Shown one piece after another: positions 15,760 through 24,701 of a stretch of DNA of 37,603 nucleotides. The notes below the pieces were generated by a model. The model was not told where the DNA came from. It searched no databases and saw only the letters and a program-made list of their open reading frames with translations. Every line of letters starts with the position of its first letter. The first letter of the stretch is position 1. Position numbers and translations under genes: made by a program. The stretch spans positions 1 to 37,603 of the forward strand of contig CACBHZ010000008.1 of assembly GCA_902539195.1 (NCBI GenBank). The letters are read 5' to 3'. The stretch comes from an uncultured Pelagibacteraceae bacterium (GTDB lineage: Bacteria > Pseudomonadota > Alphaproteobacteria > Pelagibacterales > Pelagibacteraceae).

Positions 15760-17249
15760 TATGCAGTATTTTGTTTAATAAATTTTTCTGCCTCAGCTAA
15801 AATTAATTTTTTTCTATCAGGTTTCATTTTATCGAAAATTCTAACCATCATAGAAAGTCTAGGATTTTTTAAAAAGAAGGCTCTATTTCTATTTATGAAT
15901 CTCCAATAAAGACCATCCATGGTATTGCACCATTCTCCTTTTTTAAAATCCATCATTTTCATGAAATAAGCGGAGCCGCAAATATATGGTTTTGTTGCAA
16001 ATATTCCTCCATCACTGAAAAGCCCCATTCCATAAACATTCGGGACCATTACCCAGTCAGAGGAATCCACAAACATTTCCATAAACCATTTGTAAACATA
16101 CGTTGGCTTAACTTCACATAAATTCATTATGTTTGATAAAATCATTAACCTTTCAATATGATGTGACCAACCATAATTCACTGCATTTTTAATAGCATAA
16201 TCTAGAGGTGGTAATCCCGTTGTTCCTTCATACCATGAATTTTTCATTTTTCTATTTTGTTTAAAAAAATTTCTAGTTTCCATTTCTTTTGAATAACTTT
16301 GATATATTCCCCTCATAAATTCTCTCCATCCGATTACTTGACGTATATAACCCTCTAAGGAATTTAATCTTATTTTATTTTTGTTGTGAAAATCTAAAAC
16401 TTTTTTAATTATAAATTCTGGAGTGATAAGACCTAAATTGATGTAAGGACTTAAAGCACTATGAAATAATATATTGTCTTTCTGATCAACTGCATCTTCA
16501 TAATCCCCAAATAAATTTGATTTCTCTTTAATAAAAAAATTTAATAATTTAATTACATCATCATATTCCGTAGCAAACCAAAAGTCTTTCGTATTACCTG
16601 GGTGACTTTTAAAATTTTTATCAATTAAAATTTTAAGTTTTTTCGTATGAATAGTCTCAGTAATTTTAGGAAATTTGGGTATAGATATATTTTTTGGAAG
16701 TTTATTTCGATTTTCTTCATCAAAACTCCATTTACCTCCTTCTGGATTACCATCTTTTTTCATGAGTATATCCAAATCTCTTCTAGTCTCTTTATAAAAA
16801 ACTGCCATAAAAGGTTTTTTTGATTTCGATAAATAGTTTTTAAATTTTTCTCTAGAATTTAAAAACATTGGTGTTTGAATAATATTCCATTTAATTTTTT
16901 CCTTTTTTAAAAAATTAGTAATTTTATTTTCAAAAAACTTATCCTCGATTTCGAAACTTGAAATTTCTTTAATTTTTTTTGCTTTAATTATTTTTTTTAA
17001 TTTTTCTGTGTAATCCAGCTTGAAAGATTTATCCTCGATCGAAGAATATTCTAATTTAAATTTATTTTTTTTTAATCTGTCTGCGTGAGATCGCATGCAA
17101 GATAAGAACAATAATATCTTTTGTTTATGATGCTTTTCGTACGTACAAAGCTGATAATCTTCAGCCATAAAGAAAAAGTGGTCTTTTCTGTACTTTTCTA
17201 GATATTTTTCTGAGAAAAGCTGATTTCCAAGTAGAAAAAATAATTTCAT
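15759..17249 (-). CDS. Cryptochrome / (6-4) photolyase-like (FeS-BCP-related) protein
   Basis: A 496-residue flavoprotein of the PhrB/CryB-related class: an N-terminal alpha/beta antenna domain (about 1-135), then the helical FAD domain with LFHSALSPYINLGLITP, YIRQVIGWREFMRGIYQ, WSHHIERLMILSNIMNLC, KWFMEMFVDSSDWVMVPN and FSDGGIFATKPY. The His pair at 363-364 matches that of bacterial (6-4) photolyases. Of the expected cluster cysteines, C378 and C441 lie in plausible places, but the CxxC of the YCxGC region is absent (MMDFKKGEW at 432-440, about ten residues shorter), so a [4Fe-4S] cluster is doubtful. It is divergent from the SDR gene by 27 bases and coupled to DUF2256. Confidence 0.88.
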   Translation of the reverse strand: MKLFFLLGNQLFSEKYLEKYRKDHFFFMAEDYQLCTYEKHHKQKILLFLSCMRSHADRLKKNKFKLEYSSIEDKSFKLDYTEKLKKIIKAKKIKEISSFEIEDKFFENKITNFLKKEKIKWNIIQTPMFLNSREKFKNYLSKSKKPFMAVFYKETRRDLDILMKKDGNPEGGKWSFDEENRNKLPKNISIPKFPKITETIHTKKLKILIDKNFKSHPGNTKDFWFATEYDDVIKLLNFFIKEKSNLFGDYEDAVDQKDNILFHSALSPYINLGLITPEFIIKKVLDFHNKNKIRLNSLEGYIRQVIGWREFMRGIYQSYSKEMETRNFFKQNRKMKNSWYEGTTGLPPLDYAIKNAVNYGWSHHIERLMILSNIMNLCEVKPTYVYKWFMEMFVDSSDWVMVPNVYGMGLFSDGGIFATKPYICGSAYFMKMMDFKKGEWCNTMDGLYWRFINRNRAFFLKNPRLSMMVRIFDKMKPDRKKLILAEAEKFIKQNTA

Positions 17250-17276
17250 TAACTATATATAACTCTTTAAAAATTT

Positions 17277-17987
17277 ATGTCAGAAAAATATTTAGTAGTA
17301 GGTGCGACAGGATCTATCGGATCTAATTTAGCCGAACAGTTATACGCAGCCGGCAAAGAAGTGCATTTAATTGGTAGGGATGAAGAGAGAACAAAATCTT
17401 TGTCTGAAAAACTAAATTGTAAATATACAGTCTCTGATGTTTTAGAAAATGGTTTTGTTGAAAAGATTAAGTCCGAAATAGATGATATCAAAGGTATAGC
17501 TTATTGTGTTGGTTCAATTGATTTAAAACCTTTGAGAATGGTTTCAGAACAAGATTTTACAAAATGTATGAAACTAAATTTATATTCTGCAGTAGATTTA
17601 ATTAAAGGTTATCAAGAAAGTTTAAAAAAAAATAAAGGGTCGATTGTTTTGTTTTCAACTGTTGCTGCTCAAAGGGGTTTTACAAATCATGCAATTATAG
17701 CTTCAACTAAAGCAGCTGTTGAAGGATTAACTGTTTCTTTAGCAGCAGAATTCGCTCCTAATATTAGAGTAAATTGCATTGCTCCAAGTTTAACTAATTC
17801 AAAAATTGCAGAGCCAATGCTAAAAAATAAAGTTTTAGCTGATGGTATAGCAAAAGCCCATCCATTAAAAAGACTTGGAGAAGGAAAAGACTCAGCTTCG
17901 CTTGCAAAATTTCTAATAACTGAAGACAGTTCTTGGGTTACAGGACAAATTATTGCTGTCGATGGTGGTAGATCAAAACTTTCATAG
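17277..17987 (+). CDS. SDR-family oxidoreductase lacking the catalytic Tyr
   Basis: A 236-residue Rossmann-fold protein. The nucleotide-binding site is VVGATGSIG (7-15). The active-site Ser is S127 in LFSTVA and Lys is K145 in IIASTKAAVEG, but the position four before Lys, normally Tyr (YxxxK), is I141. The C-terminus has RVNCIAPSLTNSKIAEPM and WVTGQIIAVDGG, typical of classical SDRs. The fold is certain; dehydrogenase activity is doubtful without the Tyr, and it may be a binding or regulatory protein. It is divergent from the cryptochrome gene and lies 1 base before the PQQ dehydrogenase-like gene. Confidence 0.9.
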   Translation: MSEKYLVVGATGSIGSNLAEQLYAAGKEVHLIGRDEERTKSLSEKLNCKYTVSDVLENGFVEKIKSEIDDIKGIAYCVGSIDLKPLRMVSEQDFTKCMKLNLYSAVDLIKGYQESLKKNKGSIVLFSTVAAQRGFTNHAIIASTKAAVEGLTVSLAAEFAPNIRVNCIAPSLTNSKIAEPMLKNKVLADGIAKAHPLKRLGEGKDSASLAKFLITEDSSWVTGQIIAVDGGRSKLS

Positions 17988-17988
17988 A

Positions 17989-19053
17989 GTGAAGAAATTA
18001 TTATTTCTTTTATCATTAATACTATTATCAACTAATTCATTTAGTAAAAATTTTAATTTTAATAAAATTATTGAATTAGAAGCACCTTGGGGTTCGTCGT
18101 TCGTTAATGATAATGAAATGATTGTTACCGAGAAAGGTGGCAAAATAAAACTTGTTAATATTTCAACAAGAGAGATGAGTGAAATTGGTCATAACTTAAA
18201 TTTTGTAGAATATGGACAGGGAGGATTATTGGATATTCTGTATAATGAAGATTACATATATATCTCATACACAGAAAATAGAAATAATTGGAAGACTAGT
18301 ACTTCAATTGCACGTGCAAAATTTAATAAAAACAAATTAAATTTTAAAAATATTTTTCAAGCCAATCCACCAATTGACTCGCCTTATCATTTTGGTTCAA
18401 GACTGGTAATTAAAGGCAATTATTTATTTGCTTCTGCAGGTGAAAGAGGTGGGGGAATGATTGCTCAAGATGGAAATAAACATCCAGGAAGTATAATTAG
18501 AATTTATCTAGATGGTGGCATTCCAAAAGACAATCCTCGTTTTGAGGGGAAATCAGACTGGCTACCTGAAATATATCAAATTGGTGTAAGAAATCCTCAA
18601 GGTTTAGCTCTATCACCTTTTGATGGAAAAATTTATATGAGCAATCATGGTGCAAAAGGAGGCGATTGGTTTGGTGAAGCAAAGAAAGGTGAAAATTATG
18701 GTTGGAAAATTCTTGGATGGGGTGGCACAAATTATTCAGGTATACCAATAGGGCCAAAATGGAAACCTGGCTTTACAAAAGCCATTCAATATTGGGTTCC
18801 ATCTATAGCCACAAGTGCAATCACAATTTATAAAGGTAATGAATTTAAAGAATGGAATGGTCATGCATTAATTACTTCTCTTAAAGATAAGTCTTTAAGA
18901 AAATTAGAGTTTAATGATTTATCAAACGTAAAAGAAGAAATAATATTTAAAGATAAAATTGGAAGAATCAGAGACATACAAATTCATCCTATAAATGGTA
19001 AACTATATTTTTTAAATCAAGATGGATTGTGGTTGATGAAAAAATCTAGTTAG
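17989..19053 (+). CDS. PQQ-dependent aldose sugar dehydrogenase (YliI-like), exported
   Basis: A GTG start at 17989-17991 gives 354 residues and a clean signal peptide (KKLLFLLSLILLSTNSFS); the longer frame upstream overlaps the SDR gene and puts 12 non-signal residues before it. The beta-propeller signatures are GSSFVNDNEMIVTEKGG, SPYHFGSRLV, RNPQGLALSPFDGKIYMSNHG and YGWKILGWGG. Family members oxidise sugars in the periplasm using PQQ. No PQQ synthesis gene is in the window, so cofactor supply is unknown. It follows the SDR stop by 1 base; the 3' end overlaps the convergent MBL gene by 8 bases. Confidence 0.88.
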   Translation: MKKLLFLLSLILLSTNSFSKNFNFNKIIELEAPWGSSFVNDNEMIVTEKGGKIKLVNISTREMSEIGHNLNFVEYGQGGLLDILYNEDYIYISYTENRNNWKTSTSIARAKFNKNKLNFKNIFQANPPIDSPYHFGSRLVIKGNYLFASAGERGGGMIAQDGNKHPGSIIRIYLDGGIPKDNPRFEGKSDWLPEIYQIGVRNPQGLALSPFDGKIYMSNHGAKGGDWFGEAKKGENYGWKILGWGGTNYSGIPIGPKWKPGFTKAIQYWVPSIATSAITIYKGNEFKEWNGHALITSLKDKSLRKLEFNDLSNVKEEIIFKDKIGRIRDIQIHPINGKLYFLNQDGLWLMKKSS

Positions 19054-20047
19054 TATCAAAAAGCTCTTTAAATAATTTAAATTCACCAATTTTAAAAATA
19101 ATTGCATCATCTTTTTTAAATCCAAATTTTTCTGCATTTTGCTTAAACCTTAAAGGTGGCTCTAATATTGGTTCAAGTGATAAGACAAAAGTTCCCCAAT
19201 GCATTCCAATTACTTTTTTACTTTTTAAATCTTTAGCAAGTCCAAGGGCCTCTTCAGGGTTAGTGTGGTAAGCAGAAGAATCTTTAATTGAAGCCATAGG
19301 ATAAAAATTATATGCGCCAATGTTAATAAATGTTAAATCAATTGGACCATACTTATCTCCCAATTCTTTATATATTTTTCCAACACCAGTATCACATGAA
19401 AATAATATTTTTTTTCCTTTGTATTCAATCAAATAGCTGCCCCATAAAGTTTTGTTAGTATCCGTTAAACTCCTTTTTGACCAGTGGACTGATGGCAAAA
19501 AAGTAATATTTAAATTCTGATTTATTTTTATTTGATCATACCAATCCATTTCATTTACATCTTTAAATCTATTAATTTTAAAATATTTTTTTAGTCCTAA
19601 AGGTACCAGGACTTTAGATTCTTTATAAGGAAATCTCATTATTGTTTTCATGTCTTGATGATCGTAGTGATTGTGAGTTAGTAGAAAAATATCTGTTCTT
19701 GGTATCTCATTAAGTTTTAATGCTGGTTCGGTAAATCTCTTTGGCCCAAAAAATAAAGGTCCTGCATTTTTTGAAAAAACTGGATCTGTTATTATTGTTA
19801 TTTCACCTAATTTTATTAAAAATGTTGCATGACCTATCCACGCTACATAATCTTCTTTTTGGAAATTATTTAAATCCAATAAAACTTTTTCTTTTTTAAT
19901 GATATTACTTTCAGGAAAAGTCATATCTAATTTTTTTTTTTCTTGGTTAAAGACCTTAAACGACCAATTGAAATTCATATCAATCTCCTTTGATCCTTCA
20001 GGATTACGAAATGTGCCATTTGCTAAATGATGATATTTTTTTTTCAT
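19046..20047 (-). CDS. MBL-fold metal-dependent hydrolase (NAPE-PLD/UlaG-like)
   Basis: A 333-residue protein. The metal site is THNHYDHQD (H125, H127, D129, H130), with SCDTGVG and GMHWGTF supplying further ligands. WIGHATFLIKLG, FFGPKRFTEPA and NWS-type N-terminal features match the N-acyl-phosphatidylethanolamine phospholipase D-like branch. A phosphodiesterase role on lipids or a related ester is likely; no signal peptide is clear. It follows the esterase gene after 6 bases on the same strand. Confidence 0.87.
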   Translation of the reverse strand: MKKKYHHLANGTFRNPEGSKEIDMNFNWSFKVFNQEKKKLDMTFPESNIIKKEKVLLDLNNFQKEDYVAWIGHATFLIKLGEITIITDPVFSKNAGPLFFGPKRFTEPALKLNEIPRTDIFLLTHNHYDHQDMKTIMRFPYKESKVLVPLGLKKYFKINRFKDVNEMDWYDQIKINQNLNITFLPSVHWSKRSLTDTNKTLWGSYLIEYKGKKILFSCDTGVGKIYKELGDKYGPIDLTFINIGAYNFYPMASIKDSSAYHTNPEEALGLAKDLKSKKVIGMHWGTFVLSLEPILEPPLRFKQNAEKFGFKKDDAIIFKIGEFKLFKELFDTN

Positions 20048-20053
20048 ATCCGA

Positions 20054-20662
20054 TTAATAATTTTTTGAAATAATATCTTGAATTGTATTACTTATAACTA
20101 TTGTTCCAGCTTTGTTAGGGTGTATGCCATCTTGTTGATTTAGATTTGGATCAAGAGCAACACCCTCTAGCAAAAATGGAATTAAAGGTAAATTATATTT
20201 TTTTGATAATTTAGGATAAATAGCATCAAAATTTTTCTTATATTTAGTTCCATGGGTTGTTGGCGCAACCATCCCAGCTATTATAATTTTTATTTTTTTA
20301 CTGTTAGCGATTTTAATTATTTCTTCTAAATTTCTCTCAGTTTCATCTGGTTGAATTCCTCTAAGCATATCATTTGCCCCAAGACCAAGGATGATTAGAT
20401 CAATACCGGGTTCTGATAAACTCCATTCTGCTCTATTCAATCCACCAGACGAAGTACTTCCTGACACACTTCCATTTATTACCTTAATATTTAAACCACT
20501 CCTAACGAGATTACTTTCTAAAACCAAAGATAAGTGTTGTTCTTTAGGTAGACCATAACCCGCCATTAAACTATCGCCGAATAATATAACCTTTTCTATT
20601 GCACTTGCATTTATGTGCACTAGAAAGAATAACAATATTTTTATAAATAAACTTTTATTCAT
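20054..20662 (-). CDS. tesA: GDSL/SGNH arylesterase, TesA-type (thioesterase I/lysophospholipase)
   Basis: ATG 20660-20662 gives 202 residues with signal peptide MNKSLFIKILLFFLVHINA; an in-frame extension upstream adds residues lacking family similarity. SGNH blocks are visible: FGDSLMAGYG (Ser31), the glycine block NGSVSGSTSSGG, GANDMLRG and the C-terminal DGIHPN with the Asp/His pair. It hydrolyses short acyl esters or thioesters in the periplasm. AAGAAGAG 6-13 bases before the start could act as ribosome site. It is divergent from ybbA, as in many Proteobacteria, and the two start codons share one CATG. Confidence 0.93.
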   Translation of the reverse strand: MNKSLFIKILLFFLVHINASAIEKVILFGDSLMAGYGLPKEQHLSLVLESNLVRSGLNIKVINGSVSGSTSSGGLNRAEWSLSEPGIDLIILGLGANDMLRGIQPDETERNLEEIIKIANSKKIKIIIAGMVAPTTHGTKYKKNFDAIYPKLSKKYNLPLIPFLLEGVALDPNLNQQDGIHPNKAGTIVISNTIQDIISKNY

Positions 20663-21326
20663 GAACACTCTTCTTAAATTAAAAAAAATAAATCTCAAAT
20701 ACCAAACTGGGAAGGACAATATCAATGTTTTAAAAAATATTGATTTAACTATAAAAAAAAAAGAAACTGTATCTGTGGTTGGAGAAAGTGGATCAGGAAA
20801 AACAAGCTTGATTATGCTTATTGGTGGACTAGAACGTCCAACCTCAGGGAAAATTATATTTCAAGACAGGGAAATAACAAATCTTAATGAAGACGAAGTA
20901 TCTGAAATTAGAAAGCAAAATATAGGAATTATATTTCAATCTTTCTATTTAATTCCAAATTATACAGCTGTCGAAAATGTAGCTTTAACACTTGAACTTA
21001 ATGAATTTAAAAATCCAGAGAAAGAAGCAAAAAGTTTATTAGATCGATTTGGTCTAAAACATAGATTCAATAATCTTCCAAGTCAATTATCTGGCGGAGA
21101 GCAACAACGTGTGGCGATTGCAAGAGCTATTGCAATGAAACCAGATTTGATTTTAGCTGATGAACCAACTGGTAATCTAGATACCGAAAACTCAATAATG
21201 ATCTCTGAAATTTTATTTAAATACGTCAAAGAAGAAGGATCTTCTTTAATAATGGTCACACATGATCCAAAATTAGCAGACAAAGCAAAACGAAAAATTA
21301 AAATTAAAGATGGAAAAATTAAATAA
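20661..21326 (+). CDS. ybbA: ABC transporter ATP-binding protein YbbA
   Basis: ATG 20661-20663 gives 221 residues. The Walker A motif is GESGSGKTS (41-49), the ABC signature LSGGEQQRVAIARA and Walker B LILADEPTGNLD. This LolD/MacB-like class partners with FtsX-type permeases, here the overlapping ybbP. A further in-frame ATG at 20613 would extend the protein into the antisense of the tesA signal peptide and is unlikely. The tesA-ybbA-ybbP arrangement matches E. coli. No Shine-Dalgarno is visible before the chosen start. Confidence 0.93.
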   Translation: MNTLLKLKKINLKYQTGKDNINVLKNIDLTIKKKETVSVVGESGSGKTSLIMLIGGLERPTSGKIIFQDREITNLNEDEVSEIRKQNIGIIFQSFYLIPNYTAVENVALTLELNEFKNPEKEAKSLLDRFGLKHRFNNLPSQLSGGEQQRVAIARAIAMKPDLILADEPTGNLDTENSIMISEILFKYVKEEGSSLIMVTHDPKLADKAKRKIKIKDGKIK

Positions 21327-23847
21327 TTCTTCGGAGTTAAGTTTAATATTCAAGTATGCTTTAAAAGATTTAAGCAGAAATTATAAAAAAATTTCAAGCA
21401 TTATTGTAACGCTGTTTATCAGTCTTTTTATTTTAAGTGCCATCTTTACAATCGAAGATAGTTTAAAAAAAGAGCTTAATGATAATGCAAAAGTTCTTTT
21501 GGGTGGAGATCTCGAAATCGATTATAACCGTAATCAGGGGAATCTTAATTTAGTCAATAAAGTAAAGGAATTTTCAACTGTCTCACAAATGATAGAGTTC
21601 AGTACAATGCTCTCTACGACAGGCAGAGAAAAAAATAAATCATTATTTACGAGAATTAAAACAGTTGATGAAAAATATCCACTTTACGGTGAAGTTATTT
21701 ATGAGCCAGAAGATGCTTATGAAAGAATGCAAAAGGAACCGAAGACAATTTTGATTAATGAAAGTTTATCAAAAACTTTAAAGATAAAAATAAATGACAA
21801 AGTTAAGGTACAAGATCAAATTTTCATAGTTGTTGGAATTATAAAATCTGTACCTGATGTCAGCGGGTTTGTAGCTTTTGGAGATTGGGCATTAGCAGGA
21901 AAACAAACTTTGGAGATACTAAAATTAAATGGAATAGGTAGTTTTTTAAATTATGAATATAAAGTAAAATTTAAACCAAGTGATGATCCAGAAAAAATAG
22001 AAAGTAAGATCAAAGATATTTTTAAAGATGACCAAAAAGTAAAACTTAGATTTCCAGAAAATTCAGCAAGTGGCTTAAAAAGGATAATTAATAATTTTTC
22101 CCAATTTCTCTCTTTAGTTTCAATTAGTGCAATGTTAATTGCTGGAATAGGTATCGCTAATACATTGTTATCATTTATAAACCAGAACAATATGTCTATA
22201 GCTGTAAGAAAAGCTGTAGGATTTTATTCAGGAAATATAAAAACACTTTATTATCTTCAATTATTAATTTTATTATTTATTATTACTGTAATTTCTTATG
22301 GCTCAAGTTTTTTAATTGTACCAATTGCAGATAAATATTTATCTGATGGGTTGGGATTAAATGTTTATCCAAAATTCTCTTTAATTAATTTTATAAAAAT
22401 ATTTGTTGTAGGTTTGTTAGTTCTTATAATTTTTTCAATACCAACAATAAGTTCAATTGATCAAGTTAAAGCATCAAACCTATTTAGAAATGTATTCCAA
22501 AACCTGCAATTTTATTACTCAAAAAAGTCAGTTGTTTTGAGTTTTATCTTGTTATCATTTTTAGTTTTATTGTTTACACTAGGATCTGAAAGTCCCTCTT
22601 ATAGCTTGGGTTATTTTGTGGCTTTTTTTGTATGTCTAATTGTATTTTTTTTACTTTCGAAAATTATAATTTATTTACTGAAAAAGTTTAATTTTATTTC
22701 AAATATCTCTTTAAAAGTATCGATAAAAAATATAACTCAAACAAAAAGTATCACACCTATCACTATTATGTCTTTAGGCTTAGGTGTAACATTATTATTA
22801 ACTTTAGCTTTAGTTGGAACAAATTTTAAAAGAGAAATTTCAAGATCTATTCCGGATATTGCACCTGATTATTTTTTTGTTGGAATTCAAAAAGGTGAAA
22901 AGAAAAAATTTGAACAAGGTGTTTACAAAATGAACCCTGATGCAAACATCGAAATAGTGCCTATGGTTTCTTCTGGGATAGTAAAAATTAATGGGGTGAA
23001 TCCAAATAGCTATATTAAACCAGAGAATGATAGTTATTGGGTAATTGGAAGTGAAAGAAGATCTTCTTGGGTTGAAAATATACCTAAAGATAACCCAATT
23101 TTAAAAGGGAAATGGTGGGATTTATCTAAACCTAACCAACTTCAGATATCGCTTGATGCAAAAGTGGCTAAAGATTTTAATATTGAGTTGGGAGATATTT
23201 TTACTTTAAACATTTATGGTCGAGAAATTGATGGAGAAATAGTTAATTTTAGAGAAGTTGATTATCGTGATCTAAGTATTAATTTTGCAATGTTATTTAA
23301 TCCACAATTTGCAAAAAAAATTCCTCATGAATATTTAGCAACTGCTAAGTTTAAAAATCCAGATAATTTCGACGAAACCAAAATGTTAGAAGTATTACCT
23401 AGTTTATCTATGATAAAAATTGCTGATTACCTGAATAAAGTAACATCAGTTTTAAATAAAGTTTTCATAGCTGTAACCCTAATTTCTGGTGTAACAATTG
23501 TCATTGGATTGATTGTTATCTCAAGTGCTATAATGGTCCAAGGAAAAGTAAAAGAGTACCAAAATCTTGTATTTAAAATTTTAGGTTTTTCAAAAAAAGA
23601 AATTATATTTTCATCTTTGATAGAATTTATAATTATTTTTATGTCAGTAATATTAATTGCAATTTTTTTTGCAGTAATTGGATCAAAATTTATTATGGAG
23701 AATATTTTTGAATTAGTTTGGCAATTTGATTTTAAAGTTTTAATTTACCTTGGTGCCTCTATAGGAATTGTAACCTTAATTTTAATTATGCTAACCAATC
23801 TTAAATACTTAAGTCCTAAAGTCTATCCATTAATAAGAAATCAATAG
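21310..23847 (+). CDS. ybbP: FtsX-like ABC permease YbbP
   Basis: An 845-residue membrane protein with the YbbP architecture: one N-terminal span (about 28-48), a large periplasmic domain (ELNDNAKVLLGGDLEIDY...), two FtsX-type membrane blocks (about 270-440 and 470-550) and a second periplasmic domain, then a final three-span FtsX block. SIAVRKAVGFYSGNI matches the FtsX coupling region. It overlaps ybbA by 17 bases. The pair is thought to move lipids or lipoproteins rather than export small solutes; the substrate is unknown. Confidence 0.9.
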   Translation: MEKLNNSSELSLIFKYALKDLSRNYKKISSIIVTLFISLFILSAIFTIEDSLKKELNDNAKVLLGGDLEIDYNRNQGNLNLVNKVKEFSTVSQMIEFSTMLSTTGREKNKSLFTRIKTVDEKYPLYGEVIYEPEDAYERMQKEPKTILINESLSKTLKIKINDKVKVQDQIFIVVGIIKSVPDVSGFVAFGDWALAGKQTLEILKLNGIGSFLNYEYKVKFKPSDDPEKIESKIKDIFKDDQKVKLRFPENSASGLKRIINNFSQFLSLVSISAMLIAGIGIANTLLSFINQNNMSIAVRKAVGFYSGNIKTLYYLQLLILLFIITVISYGSSFLIVPIADKYLSDGLGLNVYPKFSLINFIKIFVVGLLVLIIFSIPTISSIDQVKASNLFRNVFQNLQFYYSKKSVVLSFILLSFLVLLFTLGSESPSYSLGYFVAFFVCLIVFFLLSKIIIYLLKKFNFISNISLKVSIKNITQTKSITPITIMSLGLGVTLLLTLALVGTNFKREISRSIPDIAPDYFFVGIQKGEKKKFEQGVYKMNPDANIEIVPMVSSGIVKINGVNPNSYIKPENDSYWVIGSERRSSWVENIPKDNPILKGKWWDLSKPNQLQISLDAKVAKDFNIELGDIFTLNIYGREIDGEIVNFREVDYRDLSINFAMLFNPQFAKKIPHEYLATAKFKNPDNFDETKMLEVLPSLSMIKIADYLNKVTSVLNKVFIAVTLISGVTIVIGLIVISSAIMVQGKVKEYQNLVFKILGFSKKEIIFSSLIEFIIIFMSVILIAIFFAVIGSKFIMENIFELVWQFDFKVLIYLGASIGIVTLILIMLTNLKYLSPKVYPLIRNQ

Positions 23848-23852
23848 TAAAT

Positions 23853-24698
23853 TTATTTATTCGCTCTTTTAAAACATTCGATTGTATTTTTAAGTAAACA
23901 TGCAATAGTCATAGGTCCAACTCCACCTGGAACTGGAGTTAAAGCTTTTGCAACTTTTGATACTTCATCAAATGCAACATCGCCAACTAGGCCGTTTTCA
24001 GTTTTATTAATTCCAACATCAATAACAATTGCATCTTTTTTAACCCAATCACCTTTTACAAGCTCAGGGATCCCAACAGCAGCAACTATGATGTCTCCTT
24101 TTAAACATTCACCTTTAAGATCATGTGTTTTTGAATGAGTAATTGTAACTGTGCAATTTTCTTTCAACAACAATTGTGTCATTGGCTTGCCATTTAAATT
24201 TGATCTTCCAACAATTACAGCCTTTTTTCCATTAAGGTTTGGTTCAATTTTTTTTATTAATAAATAACAACCTAAAGGAGTGCATGGAATAGAACTTTCA
24301 TAACCTGACGACAGATTACCAACATTCATGGGATGAAATCCATCTACATCTTTCTCTGGCATAATTGCCTCTATAACTTTTTGTTTATCAATATGTTTTG
24401 GAAGTGGGAGCTGAACTAAAATTCCTGAGACAGAATCGTCATTATTAAGTTCATCGATTTTTTTTAAAACTTCACTTTCTTCAATACTGTCAGGGTATCT
24501 AATCACCTCTGATTTAAGGCCTACTTCATTGGCAGATTTCTCTTTATTTCTAACATAAATTTGACTAGGTGCTAAATCACCAATCAATATGACTGTTAAA
24601 CCTGGTACTTTGTTGTGCTTATCTTTTAAGGATAAGACTTCTTTCTTGAGCTCTTCTCTTAAATCAGCAGCAGCTTTTTTTCCATCAATTAAAATCAT
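23853..24698 (-). CDS. folD: Bifunctional methylenetetrahydrofolate dehydrogenase/cyclohydrolase
   Basis: A 281-residue enzyme interconverting 5,10-methylene-THF and 10-formyl-THF. Y48 and K52 in IYVRNKEKSANEVG match the active-site pair. VQLPLPKHID, DVDGFHPMNVG, the NADP-site GRSNLNGKPMTQLL and the C-terminal TPVPGGVGPMTIA are diagnostic. Last gene of the hemC-hemD-mscS-yggT-folD run, 3 bases after yggT and convergent with ybbP with 5 bases between. Confidence 0.97.
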   Translation of the reverse strand: MILIDGKKAAADLREELKKEVLSLKDKHNKVPGLTVILIGDLAPSQIYVRNKEKSANEVGLKSEVIRYPDSIEESEVLKKIDELNNDDSVSGILVQLPLPKHIDKQKVIEAIMPEKDVDGFHPMNVGNLSSGYESSIPCTPLGCYLLIKKIEPNLNGKKAVIVGRSNLNGKPMTQLLLKENCTVTITHSKTHDLKGECLKGDIIVAAVGIPELVKGDWVKKDAIVIDVGINKTENGLVGDVAFDEVSKVAKALTPVPGGVGPMTIACLLKNTIECFKRANK

Positions 24699-24701
24699 TT
24701 A

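Noticed and set aside
17687-18031. 114-aa minus-strand ORF across the SDR/PQQ junction
   Set aside because: Shadow of the SDR frame with no domain or context.
17953-19053. 366-aa version of the PQQ dehydrogenase starting inside the SDR gene
   Set aside because: GTG 17989, one base after the SDR stop, gives a clean signal peptide.
20054-20725. 223-aa version of the TesA-type esterase
   Set aside because: The added N-terminus would cover the ybbA coding start and displace the signal peptide.
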